Of a stretch of 64,000 nt of DNA, positions 43,487 through 52,376 are shown in pieces. The stretch's first letter is position 1; the number at the start of each line of letters is the position of its first letter. The stretch comes from Prado023 sp963747335. GTDB taxonomy: Bacteria > Actinomycetota > Actinomycetes > S36-B12 > CAIYMF01. Location: positions 1 to 64,000 of the forward strand of contig CAVVEV010000007.1 of NCBI GenBank assembly GCA_963747335.1, in the 5' to 3' direction. The position numbers and the translations under genes are program-made. The notes under the pieces were generated by a model that searched no databases, was not told the DNA's origin, and saw only the letters and a list, made by a program, of their open reading frames with translations.

Positions 43487-44787
43487 CCCCGGGCCCCCAG
43501 CCCCGCCCACGAGGTGGCGACGGATGCGGTCAGCGCAGCCGTGCCGGGAGCCGTTCGCTCGAGTGGCGTGACCCGCCAGCCGGCCTGGTGGAACCACGCG
43601 AGGGCGTCCTCCGACCCGGCCCTCAGGGGAGCCGGTCCCGAATGGTCGCCGGCCGTCCACTGGTCAGCGGCGATCGCCACGAGCAGTCGTGTCGGGCTGT
43701 GCGCCCCGATGCCCGTGAGCAGTCGTGCCGTGGGCACCGACATCCGTCCGGCGATGAGGATCAGCGGGCCGGACCCGCTGGACTGGGCGGAGTAGGCCAA
43801 GGACGAGCTGGGCACCACCGAATGGCTGACGGGGACCGTCGCGAGTGCCAGGAGCAGCTCGCGGCGCTCGGCGGCCACCCCGGTCATGGGCGACCCCGTG
43901 AACAGCGCGACGTCGTCCGTGGTGCGTACCGTCAGGTCCCAGCCGCTCTCCAGGGCCAGGCATCCGACGCTTGCGGCCATGCTCAGCGCGGCATCGACCG
44001 AGGACTCCGGCTCGCGTCCACGATGATCGGACTCCCGCAGGTCGAGGATCACCGTGATCGCCGAGCGCCAGGGGTTCTCCTCGCTGCGGACCATCAGGGC
44101 GCCCGTTCGCGCGGATGCCTTCCAGTCGATGCGGCGGACCTCGTCGCCCGGCCGGTAGTCACGGGGGATCACGTCGTCGGTGGCCGCGCCGCGCGCTCCG
44201 AGGTGGCCGCTGCCGCTGCCCAGGGACGCCCCACCGAGTATCAGGTGGTCGAGCTCGACGACCGGGGGGTGGACGATGATCTCGTCGCGACTCCCGGCCG
44301 TGATGACACGGTGGACCATGCCGTAGCGGTCGATCACGTGGATCCGGGTCGGACCGAGGTGGTGGATCCCGCGGGCCCCGACGCGCAGCCGGTAGTGCGA
44401 TCGGCTGACGCCCTGGCCGGCGATCGCGTTGAGGGCGAACCGATGCGGGCCGCCGAGCTCAGCCGGAGCCTCATCCTCGAGCAGCAGGCTGCGCCCGCGC
44501 GGGAACCTGCCGCCCACGCTCACGGTGACCTTGAGCTGGTCACCGGTTGCCAGCTCGCGGGCGCTCGGGTCCCGGTCGAGGACGAGCCCGGACCCCGGGC
44601 CCCGGGTCAGCAGTGCGGCGGCCAGGGGCAACAGGGCGACCAGGGACCCGAACTGCACCGCTGGCGTCCATCCCTGGACCAGGCCGATCGCCGCCAGCGC
44701 CAGCCCGACTCCCAGGAACCACCATCCTCGACTTGTCAGGCCGACCCTCGTCCGGATCGACCCCGGTGCCGCCGGGTCCGAGGGCAT
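43483..44787 (-). CDS. DUF58-domain membrane protein
   Basis: A 434-residue protein with two N-terminal helices (GWWFLGVGLALAAIGLV and FGSLVALLPLAAALL), a beta-rich region and the DUF58 signature RDYRPGDEVRRIDWKASART at about residues 205-225. A vWA-like C-terminal domain follows (AITVILDLRESD). DUF58 proteins work with MoxR AAA+ ATPases, probably as substrates or adaptors in envelope-linked assembly. ATG 44787 is one base after the MoxR stop, and its own stop overlaps the TgpA start, so the three are one translationally coupled operon. Confidence 0.88.
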   Translation of the reverse strand: MPSDPAAPGSIRTRVGLTSRGWWFLGVGLALAAIGLVQGWTPAVQFGSLVALLPLAAALLTRGPGSGLVLDRDPSARELATGDQLKVTVSVGGRFPRGRSLLLEDEAPAELGGPHRFALNAIAGQGVSRSHYRLRVGARGIHHLGPTRIHVIDRYGMVHRVITAGSRDEIIVHPPVVELDHLILGGASLGSGSGHLGARGAATDDVIPRDYRPGDEVRRIDWKASARTGALMVRSEENPWRSAITVILDLRESDHRGREPESSVDAALSMAASVGCLALESGWDLTVRTTDDVALFTGSPMTGVAAERRELLLALATVPVSHSVVPSSSLAYSAQSSGSGPLILIAGRMSVPTARLLTGIGAHSPTRLLVAIAADQWTAGDHSGPAPLRAGSEDALAWFHQAGWRVTPLERTAPGTAALTASVATSWAGLGARG

Positions 44788-44788
44788 G

Positions 44789-45745
<957 letters not shown>

Positions 45746-45884
45746 CGCCGCCGGGCCTCCTCGTAGGAATCTGCAGAGACCAGCATCACCCATGGACCGG
45801 AGTCGCGCCACCCCCCGCCTCCGGGGGCCCCCGATGCCGTGGCCAGAATGGGAGCCGACCCGTTGCGACTTCCCAGGAGGACCC

Positions 45885-46421
45885 ATGACCGTTCATCCCG
45901 CAGTGCTCGGACGCTTCTTCGACGACTTCGAGGTCGGAGACATCTACCAGCATCCCTTCGGCCGGACGATCACGGAGGCCGACAACGCCTGGTTCACCCT
46001 GCTGACGTGCAACACCAACCAGATGCACTTCAACTCCCACCTGTCGGCCCAGAACCCGATCACCGAGGGCAAGATCATCGTCGTGTCCGGCTTCACCGTC
46101 GGGCTGGTCCTGGGCCTGACGGTCCTGGACATGAGCCAGAACGCCGTGGCCAACCTCGGCTGGAACAACATCAAGCTGACCCACCCCGTCTATGTGGGCG
46201 ACACCATCTATGCCGAGAGTGTCTGCACCGACAAGCGCCCCTCGAAGTCCCGGCCGGACATGGGGATCATCTCGATGATGACCCGCGCGCTGAACCAGGA
46301 CGGCGACGTCGTGATGACCTACGACCGCTCGGTGATGATCCCGACCCGCGCCAGCGGCATCGGGCAGAACTACTTCCCCCAGGCCAAGGCCGGCCCGATG
46401 CAGGTGCCTGACACGAACTAG
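45885..46421 (+). CDS. MaoC-family (R)-specific enoyl-CoA hydratase/dehydratase
   Basis: A hot-dog-fold protein of 178 residues from ATG 45885 with AGGAGG directly upstream. The hydratase motif is DNAWFTLLTCNTNQMHFN, with the catalytic Asp/Asn and His. IIVVSGFTVGLVLGLTVLDMS is the central helix and KLTHPVYVGDTIYAES a typical strand pair. The closest known type is mesaconyl-CoA hydratase-like MaoC, but substrate specificity cannot be read from the sequence. It stands alone between the MoxR operon and the dcw cluster. Confidence 0.85.
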   Translation: MTVHPAVLGRFFDDFEVGDIYQHPFGRTITEADNAWFTLLTCNTNQMHFNSHLSAQNPITEGKIIVVSGFTVGLVLGLTVLDMSQNAVANLGWNNIKLTHPVYVGDTIYAESVCTDKRPSKSRPDMGIISMMTRALNQDGDVVMTYDRSVMIPTRASGIGQNYFPQAKAGPMQVPDTN

Positions 46422-46464
46422 CAGCATCGGGCGTGGAATCGCCTGGTTCCCATCGATCAGCTCA

Positions 46465-46506
46465 CGAATCCCGGTCTGGACCGCAGGGTCCGCACCGGGA
46501 TTCGTC
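46465..46506. terminator. Nested hairpin between maoC-type gene and dcw cluster
   Basis: A 12-bp perfect outer stem (46465-46476 with 46495-46506) encloses an inner stem GGACC (46479-46483) / GGTCC (46488-46492). It is placed to stop read-through into mraZ. Confidence 0.75.
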
Positions 46507-46540
46507 ATGTCGGGGCTCCTGCAGGTCCCCAGGGGACGAT

Positions 46541-46607
46541 GTGGAGGATTCTCGGCGGAATTGCCGCCAAAAGGGAGACAAGTGGAGGGATGTGGAGTAG
46601 TGTGGCG
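46541..46607 (+). promoter_or_regulatory. MraZ-type operator repeats and dcw promoter
   Basis: GTGGAG occurs at 46541, 46582 and 46592, and GTGGCG at 46602. The last three are spaced exactly ten bases apart, the arrangement of MraZ boxes in other bacteria. GAGACA (46575-46580) and TAGTGT (46598-46603), 17 bases apart, form a plausible -35/-10 pair interleaved with the boxes. This fits MraZ autoregulating the division cluster. Confidence 0.75.
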
Positions 46608-46647
46608 GGCGTTCGAGCTCTGTGGCCCAGCGCGGGAGGGGAGGTGA

Positions 46648-47085
46648 GTGGCCGTGTTCCTCGGGACGCATTCCCCGAAGCTGGACGAGAAGGGCCGCAT
46701 CATCCTGCCCGCCAAGTTCCGCGAGCCCCTGGCCGAGGGGTTGGTCCTGACAAAGGGCCAGGAGCACTGCGTGGTCGTGTGGCCGCGGGCGGAGTTCGAC
46801 ACCTATGCCGCGGACCTGCGTGCCAGCGCCCAGGCCAGCGCCAGGGTCCGGGCCATGACGCGCGTCTTCTTCTCCTCGGCCTTCGACGAGTCCCTGGACC
46901 GCCAGGGCCGGCTGACCATCCCACCGGTGCTGCGCGACTACGCGTCCCTGGACCGCGAGCTCAGCGTCGTCGGTGCGGACAACCGCATCGAGATCTGGGC
47001 GGCCGACGCCTGGGAGACCTACCTCGCCCAGCACGAGGCCGAGTTCGCTGAGCTCGACCAGGAGGGGGGTGTGGTCCTGCCCTGA
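46648..47085 (+). CDS. mraZ: Transcriptional regulator MraZ
   Basis: The 145-residue protein has two SpoVT-AbrB-like repeats, the first with KLDEKGRIILPAKFREPL and the second with SLDRQGRLTIPPVLRDYASL, each with the conserved DxxGR. MraZ binds direct repeats upstream of its own gene and controls the division and cell-wall cluster. GTG 46648 gives the family start MAVFLGTHSPKLD. A further GTG at 46654 is inside the first strand and unlikely. Its operator candidates are 40-100 bases upstream. Confidence 0.95.
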   Translation: MAVFLGTHSPKLDEKGRIILPAKFREPLAEGLVLTKGQEHCVVVWPRAEFDTYAADLRASAQASARVRAMTRVFFSSAFDESLDRQGRLTIPPVLRDYASLDRELSVVGADNRIEIWAADAWETYLAQHEAEFAELDQEGGVVLP

Positions 47086-47129
47086 GTTCGTCGTCCCTGT
47101 CCGCCCCATGAGATTCCCCTCCGCGATCT

Positions 47130-47186
47130 CGACGTCACTTCCCCGGCGCCGAGACCACCCCGACGCCACTTCCCCGGCGCCGGAGA
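47130..47186. repeat. Imperfect 31-bp direct repeat between mraZ and rsmH
   Basis: The motif CGACGYCACTTCCCCGGCG occurs at 47130 and again at 47161, both continuing CCG(G)AGAC. The two copies differ by one substitution and one inserted G. It lies between the mraZ stop and the small peptide gene; role unknown. Confidence 0.6.
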
Positions 47187-47234
47187 CGCGGCGGGGGGCC
47201 TGGTGGTACGGCCCGTTCTCCGAGGAGGTGCCTC

Positions 47235-47330
47235 GTGCACTCGTTGCGCCGGTACCTCGCCCTGCCTGCCTCCGTGCTCTGCACGGCCGCCACCCTGTAC
47301 CTGGTCAACCAGCTGGTGCTCCCCGGGTGA
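47235..47330 (+). CDS. 31-residue membrane peptide between mraZ and rsmH
   Basis: GTG 47235 follows an excellent ribosome site, GAGGAGG at 47222-47228, with a 6-base gap. The product starts MHSLRRYLALPASVLC and continues as one hydrophobic helix (TAATLYLVNQLVL) ending Pro-Gly. Its TGA (47328-47330) overlaps the rsmH start as GTGA, so it is translationally coupled to rsmH. It may be a functional division-related micropeptide or a leader that opens rsmH for translation. No known family comes to mind. Confidence 0.6.
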   Translation: MHSLRRYLALPASVLCTAATLYLVNQLVLPG

Positions 47331-48286
47331 GCCCGGATCCGGGGCACGTCCCCGTCCTCCTCGAACGCTGCCTGGAGCTCCTCGAGCCGGCGTTGGGCCG
47401 GCCCCGCGCAGTGGCCGTCGATGCCACCCTGGGCCTCGGAGGCCACAGCGAGGCGATGCTGGCCGCCCACCCCGACCTGACGGTCGTCGGCCTGGATCGC
47501 GACCTCGACGCCCTGGCCCGGGCCGGGGAACGCCTCGCACCGTTCGGCGATCGGTTCCACCCGGTCCACTGCGTCTACGACCAGCTGCCCGAGGCGCTGG
47601 TGGGCCTGGGGTACCGCCGGGCCGACGCGATCCTCTTCGACCTCGGGGTGTCCTCCATGCAGCTGGACGTGGCCGACCGCGGGTTCGCCTACTCCCAGGA
47701 CGCGGTGCTGGACATGCGCATGGACCAGACGCAGGGGATCACCGCGGCCGAGGTGCTCAACACCTACCCGGTCGGGGACCTCGCCCGGATCCTGCGCACC
47801 TACGGCGAGGAGAAGTTCGCCGGACCGCTGGCCCGGGCGATCGTCCGCGAGCGCGAGCGCGAGCCCTTCACGACCAGCCCGCGACTCGTCGAGCTGATCC
47901 GCGACACGATCCCGGCCCCGGCGCGACGGACCGGTGGCAACCCGGCAAAGCGCACATTCCAGGCGCTGCGCATCGAGGTCAACGCCGAGCTCGACGTCCT
48001 GCGCCGGGCGATCCCGGCGGCGCTGTCGGTGCTCGCAGTGGGCGGTCGGATGGTCGTCCTGAGCTATCACTCCGGCGAGGACCGGATCGTGAAGGCCGCG
48101 CTGATGCCCGCCACGAACCCGACCATCCCGCACGGACTGCCGGTGATTCCCGAGGAATTGCGGCCGACTGCGCGTGTGCTGACACGCGGATCGGAGAAAG
48201 CATCGGAAGATGAGGTCCTGCGCAACCCGCGTGCCGCCTCCGTGCGACTGCGGGCCGTGGAGAAGGTCGATGTCCGGGAGGTCTGA
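47327..48286 (+). CDS. rsmH: 16S rRNA (cytosine(1402)-N(4))-methyltransferase
   Basis: SAM-dependent enzyme that methylates N4 of C1402 in 16S rRNA. The 319-residue protein has HVPVLLERCLELL, the SAM motif VDATLGLGGHSEAML, LGVSSMQLDVADRGFAY, NPAKRTFQALRIEVNAEL and VLSYHSGEDRIVK, all diagnostic. GTG 47327 puts the family motif near residue 7; codons further upstream belong to the overlapping peptide gene in another frame. ftsL begins directly after its stop. Confidence 0.95.
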   Translation: MSPDPGHVPVLLERCLELLEPALGRPRAVAVDATLGLGGHSEAMLAAHPDLTVVGLDRDLDALARAGERLAPFGDRFHPVHCVYDQLPEALVGLGYRRADAILFDLGVSSMQLDVADRGFAYSQDAVLDMRMDQTQGITAAEVLNTYPVGDLARILRTYGEEKFAGPLARAIVREREREPFTTSPRLVELIRDTIPAPARRTGGNPAKRTFQALRIEVNAELDVLRRAIPAALSVLAVGGRMVVLSYHSGEDRIVKAALMPATNPTIPHGLPVIPEELRPTARVLTRGSEKASEDEVLRNPRAASVRLRAVEKVDVREV

Positions 48287-49096
48287 ATGAGTTCGACGCG
48301 TACGGCAGGTCGCCGCGACTCGCGACCTCCGGGCGCCCGGACCGCCCGGACGACTCGCACCGCGTCTCGCCGTGGGAGCCCGTCATCTGCCGCGCCCCGA
48401 GTCGATCCGCGCCCCGCGGGCGTCGAGGTTGTTCCCCCTGTCGAGGAGGTCCCCGCGGCGCCGCGGCGTCGGACGGGCCGGTCCCGCGCTCAGGGCGCGC
48501 CGATGCCCCGGTCCCCGCGACACCGCATGCTCCTGGTCTGCACCGCGGCCCTGGCCGCCGGGTTCTTCGCCGTCCTGCTGCTCAACACGGTCATCAGCCA
48601 GGGCGCCTTCCGCCAGCACGAGCTCGAGATCGACCTGATCCTGCTCGCCGAGAAGGAGGAGGCCCTCGCCAGGCTGGTCCAGCAGGCCGAGGCCCCCCTC
48701 GAGGTCGAGAAGGCGGCGCGCAAGCTCGGCATGGTCCCGGCAGGTGCCCCGGTGTTCCTCCGGCTCTCCGACGGAGCCATCCTCGGCGAGCCGGTGCCCG
48801 CGCCCGCTCCCACCGGGCCGATCGACTTCGCCGGCGCACCCGGGATCCAGCCCACCCCGGAACCCTCGCCGACGGACAGCGCGGCGGCCACCGGCATCGA
48901 CCCGGCGCTCGACCCGGCGACTGGTGTCGATCCCGCCCTCGACCCGGCGACTGGTGTCGATCCCGCCCTGGACCCGGCGACCGGCCTCGACCCGGCAACC
49001 GGCGAGGCCCCCGCTGCGGCCCCGGGGGCCAGCCCGGCCCCGGACCCCGCAGCCAGCCCCACGCCCGTCCCGACCCAGCAAGGGGTGAACCCATGA
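48287..49096 (+). CDS. ftsL: FtsL-like division protein with Pro/Ala/Asp repeat tail
   Basis: In the ftsL position between rsmH and ftsI. A long basic/Pro-rich cytoplasmic region (1-78) precedes one helix (MLLVCTAALAAGFFAVLLLNTVI) and a short coiled coil (HELEIDLILLAEKEEALARLVQQAEAPLEVEKAARKLG) with the usual septum-formation-initiator ending GMVPAGAPVFLRLSDG. The remaining 100 residues are a low-complexity tail with ten-residue repeats TGVDPALDPA. FtsL links FtsQ and the FtsW-FtsI synthase in the divisome. At 269 residues it is longer than typical FtsL because of both ends. Confidence 0.82.
   Translation: MSSTRTAGRRDSRPPGARTARTTRTASRRGSPSSAAPRVDPRPAGVEVVPPVEEVPAAPRRRTGRSRAQGAPMPRSPRHRMLLVCTAALAAGFFAVLLLNTVISQGAFRQHELEIDLILLAEKEEALARLVQQAEAPLEVEKAARKLGMVPAGAPVFLRLSDGAILGEPVPAPAPTGPIDFAGAPGIQPTPEPSPTDSAAATGIDPALDPATGVDPALDPATGVDPALDPATGLDPATGEAPAAAPGASPAPDPAASPTPVPTQQGVNP
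48890..48997 (+). repeat. Tandem 30-bp repeats in the ftsL tail
   Basis: Three 30-bp units encode TG(I/V)DPALDPA at residues 202-231, followed by an 18-bp partial unit TGLDPA. Units two and three are nearly identical at DNA level, suggesting recent duplication and likely length variation between strains. Confidence 0.8.
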
Positions 49097-50868
49097 GCTC
49101 CCTGGCCCCACCTCGTGCCCCCCGGACGCGGCCGGACCACTCCCAGGCGCCGGCCCGCAGGCAGTTCCGTCGCGGCGAGGCCCGCACGCGTGCGATCTAC
49201 CTGACCTTCGCCGTCCTGATGCTGTTGAGCATCTACGCCGGTCGGGTCTTCGACCTGATGGTCCTCAAGGGCGACGACCTGGCAACCCTCGGCCAGAACC
49301 AGCGCAGCCGTACGCTGCCGCTGCCCGCCGACCGTGGTCCCATCTACGACTCCGAGGGCGCCCCGCTGGCGATCACCGTGGAGTCCCGCAATGTCACCGC
49401 CGACCAGAACCTCATCGAGAACCCCGCCGAGGCCGCGGCCCGACTGGCCCCGATGCTGGGGATGGACCAGGCCGAGCTGCAGGCGAAGCTGACCGGCGAC
49501 GACATCTTCGTGTACGTGGCCAAGGGGCTCACCCCGGAGCAGTGGCGCCAGATCAAGGACCTGGGCATCGTGGGGATCTTCAGTGAGAAGACCACCAAGC
49601 GCACCTACCCGGCGGGAACGCTCGCGGCCAACGTCCTGGGCTTCGTCAACGCCGAGGGCGTGGGATCCGGCGGCCTGGAGATGGCGCTGGACTCCCGGCT
49701 CAAGGGCGTGGACGGCTCCCGGACGTTCGAGCAGGGCGCGGCCGGTCAGGCGATCCCCTCGGCCGAGGACGTCCTGCGCGCGCCCCAGCCCGGGCAGGGC
49801 GTGCAGCTGACGATCAACCGCGACATCCAGTACGTGGCCCAGAGGGCGATCGCAACCCGCGTCCGGGAGGCCAACGCCGAGAGTGGGACGGTCGTGGTCA
49901 TCGAGGCCAAGACCGGGCGCATCCTGGCCATGGCCACCGCGCCGACCTTCGACCCGAACAACTACCTCGGGGCCGAACCGGACGACATGGGCAACCGTCC
50001 TGTGTCGGAGATCTACGAGCCCGGCTCGACGGGCAAGGTGCTGACAATCTCGGCAGTCCTCGAGGAGGGCAAGGCCAAGCCGACCTCGAAGATGACGATC
50101 CCCCCGGTGCTCAACCGGGGCGGGCACACGACCCACGACCACACCGACCACGGCACGCTGCAGCTCACCCTCAACGGTGTCCTGGCGCAGTCCAGCAACA
50201 TCGGCACCATCCTGTTCGCCGACAAGATCGGCGGAGAGAAGCTCTACGAGTACCAGCGCAAGTTCGGCATGGGCCAGCCCAGCGGCCTGAAGTTCCCCGG
50301 TGAGGAGAACGGCCTCCTGCCCAAGCCGGAGAACTGGTGGCCGACGACGTTCCAGGCCCTGGCCTACGGCCAGAGCTACTCGGTGACCTCCCTGCAGGTG
50401 GCCGGCGTCTACCAGACGATCGCCAACAACGGGGTCCGGCTCACGCCGCGTCTCATCGACGGGTACGTCAACCCAGATGGCTCCTTCGAGCCGGCCCCGA
50501 CCGAGCCCGGGCTGAAGGTGGTCAGCAAGAAGACGGCAAGGACCATGACCAAGATGTTGGAGAACGTGGTCACCGACGGGACCGGCAAGATCGCCGCGAT
50601 CCCCGGCTACCGCGTCGCCGGCAAGACCGGGACCGCCGAGCGCGCGGTCAACGGCGGCTACTCCGGCTTCAGCGCCTCGTTCATCGGCTACGCGCCGGCC
50701 GACGACCCGGAGATCGTGGTCCAGGTCATGCTGCAGGACCCGAAGAACGGCCACTACGGCTCGGTCCTGGGCGGGCCCGTCTTCAAGACCGTGATGACCT
50801 ATGCGCTGCAGGAGCTGAAGATCGCGCCCTCGGGTACGAAGTCCCCCCAGATCCCGACCACCTGGTAG
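49093..50868 (+). CDS. ftsI: Septal peptidoglycan transpeptidase (class B PBP)
   Basis: Crosslinks peptidoglycan at the septum together with FtsW. The 591-residue protein has a basic N-terminus, one helix (LTFAVLMLLSIYAGRVFDLMVL), a PBP dimerisation domain starting RGPIYDSEGAPLAIT, and a transpeptidase domain. Active-site motifs are SxxK at Ser312 (STGK), SxN at 367-369 (SSN) and KTG at 511-513. It overlaps ftsL by four bases (ATGA). murE follows after five bases. Confidence 0.95.
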   Translation: MSSLAPPRAPRTRPDHSQAPARRQFRRGEARTRAIYLTFAVLMLLSIYAGRVFDLMVLKGDDLATLGQNQRSRTLPLPADRGPIYDSEGAPLAITVESRNVTADQNLIENPAEAAARLAPMLGMDQAELQAKLTGDDIFVYVAKGLTPEQWRQIKDLGIVGIFSEKTTKRTYPAGTLAANVLGFVNAEGVGSGGLEMALDSRLKGVDGSRTFEQGAAGQAIPSAEDVLRAPQPGQGVQLTINRDIQYVAQRAIATRVREANAESGTVVVIEAKTGRILAMATAPTFDPNNYLGAEPDDMGNRPVSEIYEPGSTGKVLTISAVLEEGKAKPTSKMTIPPVLNRGGHTTHDHTDHGTLQLTLNGVLAQSSNIGTILFADKIGGEKLYEYQRKFGMGQPSGLKFPGEENGLLPKPENWWPTTFQALAYGQSYSVTSLQVAGVYQTIANNGVRLTPRLIDGYVNPDGSFEPAPTEPGLKVVSKKTARTMTKMLENVVTDGTGKIAAIPGYRVAGKTGTAERAVNGGYSGFSASFIGYAPADDPEIVVQVMLQDPKNGHYGSVLGGPVFKTVMTYALQELKIAPSGTKSPQIPTTW

Positions 50869-50873
50869 TCGGC

Positions 50874-52376
50874 GTGATCCGACCGAACGGTGTCCGCGCC
50901 AGCGGCGCCGCCCTGCGCGGCATGCTCGGCCTGCCGGACGGCCCCCCCGACCTCGTCACCGGCGTCACCCTGGACTCCCGTCGGGTCCGGCCCGGCGACC
51001 TCTACGCAGCGCTGCCCGGCTTCACCACCCACGGGGCCCGGTTCGCCGCGATGGCCCACTCCGCCGGTGCGGCGGCGATCCTCACCGACCCGTCCGGGGT
51101 CGACGTGATCCGGGAGTCGGGCGGCATCGAGCTTCCCGTGCTCGTCGTCGTCGACCCCAGGGCCGTGCTCGGTGCGGTATCGGCGTGGGTGTACGGGGAG
51201 CCCGCGCAGGCTCTGGCGACCACGGGGATCACCGGCACCAACGGCAAGACGACCACCAGCTACCTGCTGGATGCCGCCCTGCGTGCCGGCGGGCACACCA
51301 CCGGGATCATCGGCACGGTCGCGACGCACATCGGTGACGAGGTCATCCCGGCCACCCGGACCACGCCAGAGGCCCCCGACCTGCACGCCCTGCTGGCCGT
51401 CATGCGCGAGCGCGGGGCCTCGGCGGTCACGATGGAGGTGTCCAGCCACGCCCTGGAGCTGGGCCGGGTCGACGGCATGCACTTCGACCTGGCCGTCTTC
51501 ACCAACCTGAGCCAGGACCACCTCGACTTCCATGGTGACATGGACGCCTACTTCGCGGCCAAGGCGGCACTGTTCACCGCGGATCGGGCGGCTGCGGGGC
51601 TGGTGTGCGTCGATGACGAGTGGGGTCGCCGCCTGGTCGACACGGCGGCGATCCCGGTGACGACGTACTCGGTTCTCGGTCCGGCCCACTGGACGGTCAG
51701 CGGCGTGACCCCGGGCCATCACGGCACGACGGAGTACACCGTGCACGGTCCCGGGGTGCAGCTGCGCACGCAGGTCGGGCTTCCGGGGATGTTCAACGTC
51801 GCCAATGCCGTGGCGGCGCTGGCGGCGGCGGTGCATCAGGGTGTCGATCCCCAGGTCGCGGCCATGGCGATCGGCGGGTGCGCGGGGGTACCCGGGCGCA
51901 TGGAGCGCATCCGTGCAGGGCAGGAGTTCCTCGTCCTGGTGGACTATGCGCACACCCCGGATGCGGTCGGACGGGCCATCGCCGCAGCCCGCGAGGTGGT
52001 GACCGGTGACGTGATCGTGGTCCTGGGCTGTGGCGGGGATCGTGACCGGGACAAGCGTCCCCTCATGGGGGAGGTCGCCGCCAGGGACGCCGACGTCCTG
52101 GTGATCACCGACGACAACCCGCGCTCCGAGCCGCCATCACAGATCCGCGCCGCCATCATGGAGGGCGCACGCCGGGTCAGGTCGGCCGATCGAGCGGTGC
52201 TGCACGAGGAGGGTGAGCGCCGGGACGCAATCACCCGCGCCGTGCGGATCGCCGGCCCCGTGGACTGCGTGCTGCTGCTGGGCAAGGGCCACGAGCAGGG
52301 CCAGGAGGTGGCCGGAGTGGTCACGCCGTTCGATGACCGGCTCGTCGTACGTGAGGCACTGGAGGCGTTGGCATGA
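50874..52376 (+). CDS. murE: UDP-MurNAc-tripeptide synthetase (diaminopimelate-adding)
   Basis: Adds the third residue to the peptidoglycan stem peptide. The 500-residue ligase has the ATP loop GTNGKTT (121-127), TMEVSSHALELGRVDG with the carbamylated-lysine region, NLSQDHLDFHGDMDAYFAAKA and LVDYAHTPDAV. DNPR at 414-417 is the motif that selects diaminopimelate rather than lysine, so the wall should contain meso- or LL-DAP. GTG 50874 is five bases after ftsI. The stop overlaps murF (ATGA). Confidence 0.93.
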   Translation: MIRPNGVRASGAALRGMLGLPDGPPDLVTGVTLDSRRVRPGDLYAALPGFTTHGARFAAMAHSAGAAAILTDPSGVDVIRESGGIELPVLVVVDPRAVLGAVSAWVYGEPAQALATTGITGTNGKTTTSYLLDAALRAGGHTTGIIGTVATHIGDEVIPATRTTPEAPDLHALLAVMRERGASAVTMEVSSHALELGRVDGMHFDLAVFTNLSQDHLDFHGDMDAYFAAKAALFTADRAAAGLVCVDDEWGRRLVDTAAIPVTTYSVLGPAHWTVSGVTPGHHGTTEYTVHGPGVQLRTQVGLPGMFNVANAVAALAAAVHQGVDPQVAAMAIGGCAGVPGRMERIRAGQEFLVLVDYAHTPDAVGRAIAAAREVVTGDVIVVLGCGGDRDRDKRPLMGEVAARDADVLVITDDNPRSEPPSQIRAAIMEGARRVRSADRAVLHEEGERRDAITRAVRIAGPVDCVLLLGKGHEQGQEVAGVVTPFDDRLVVREALEALA

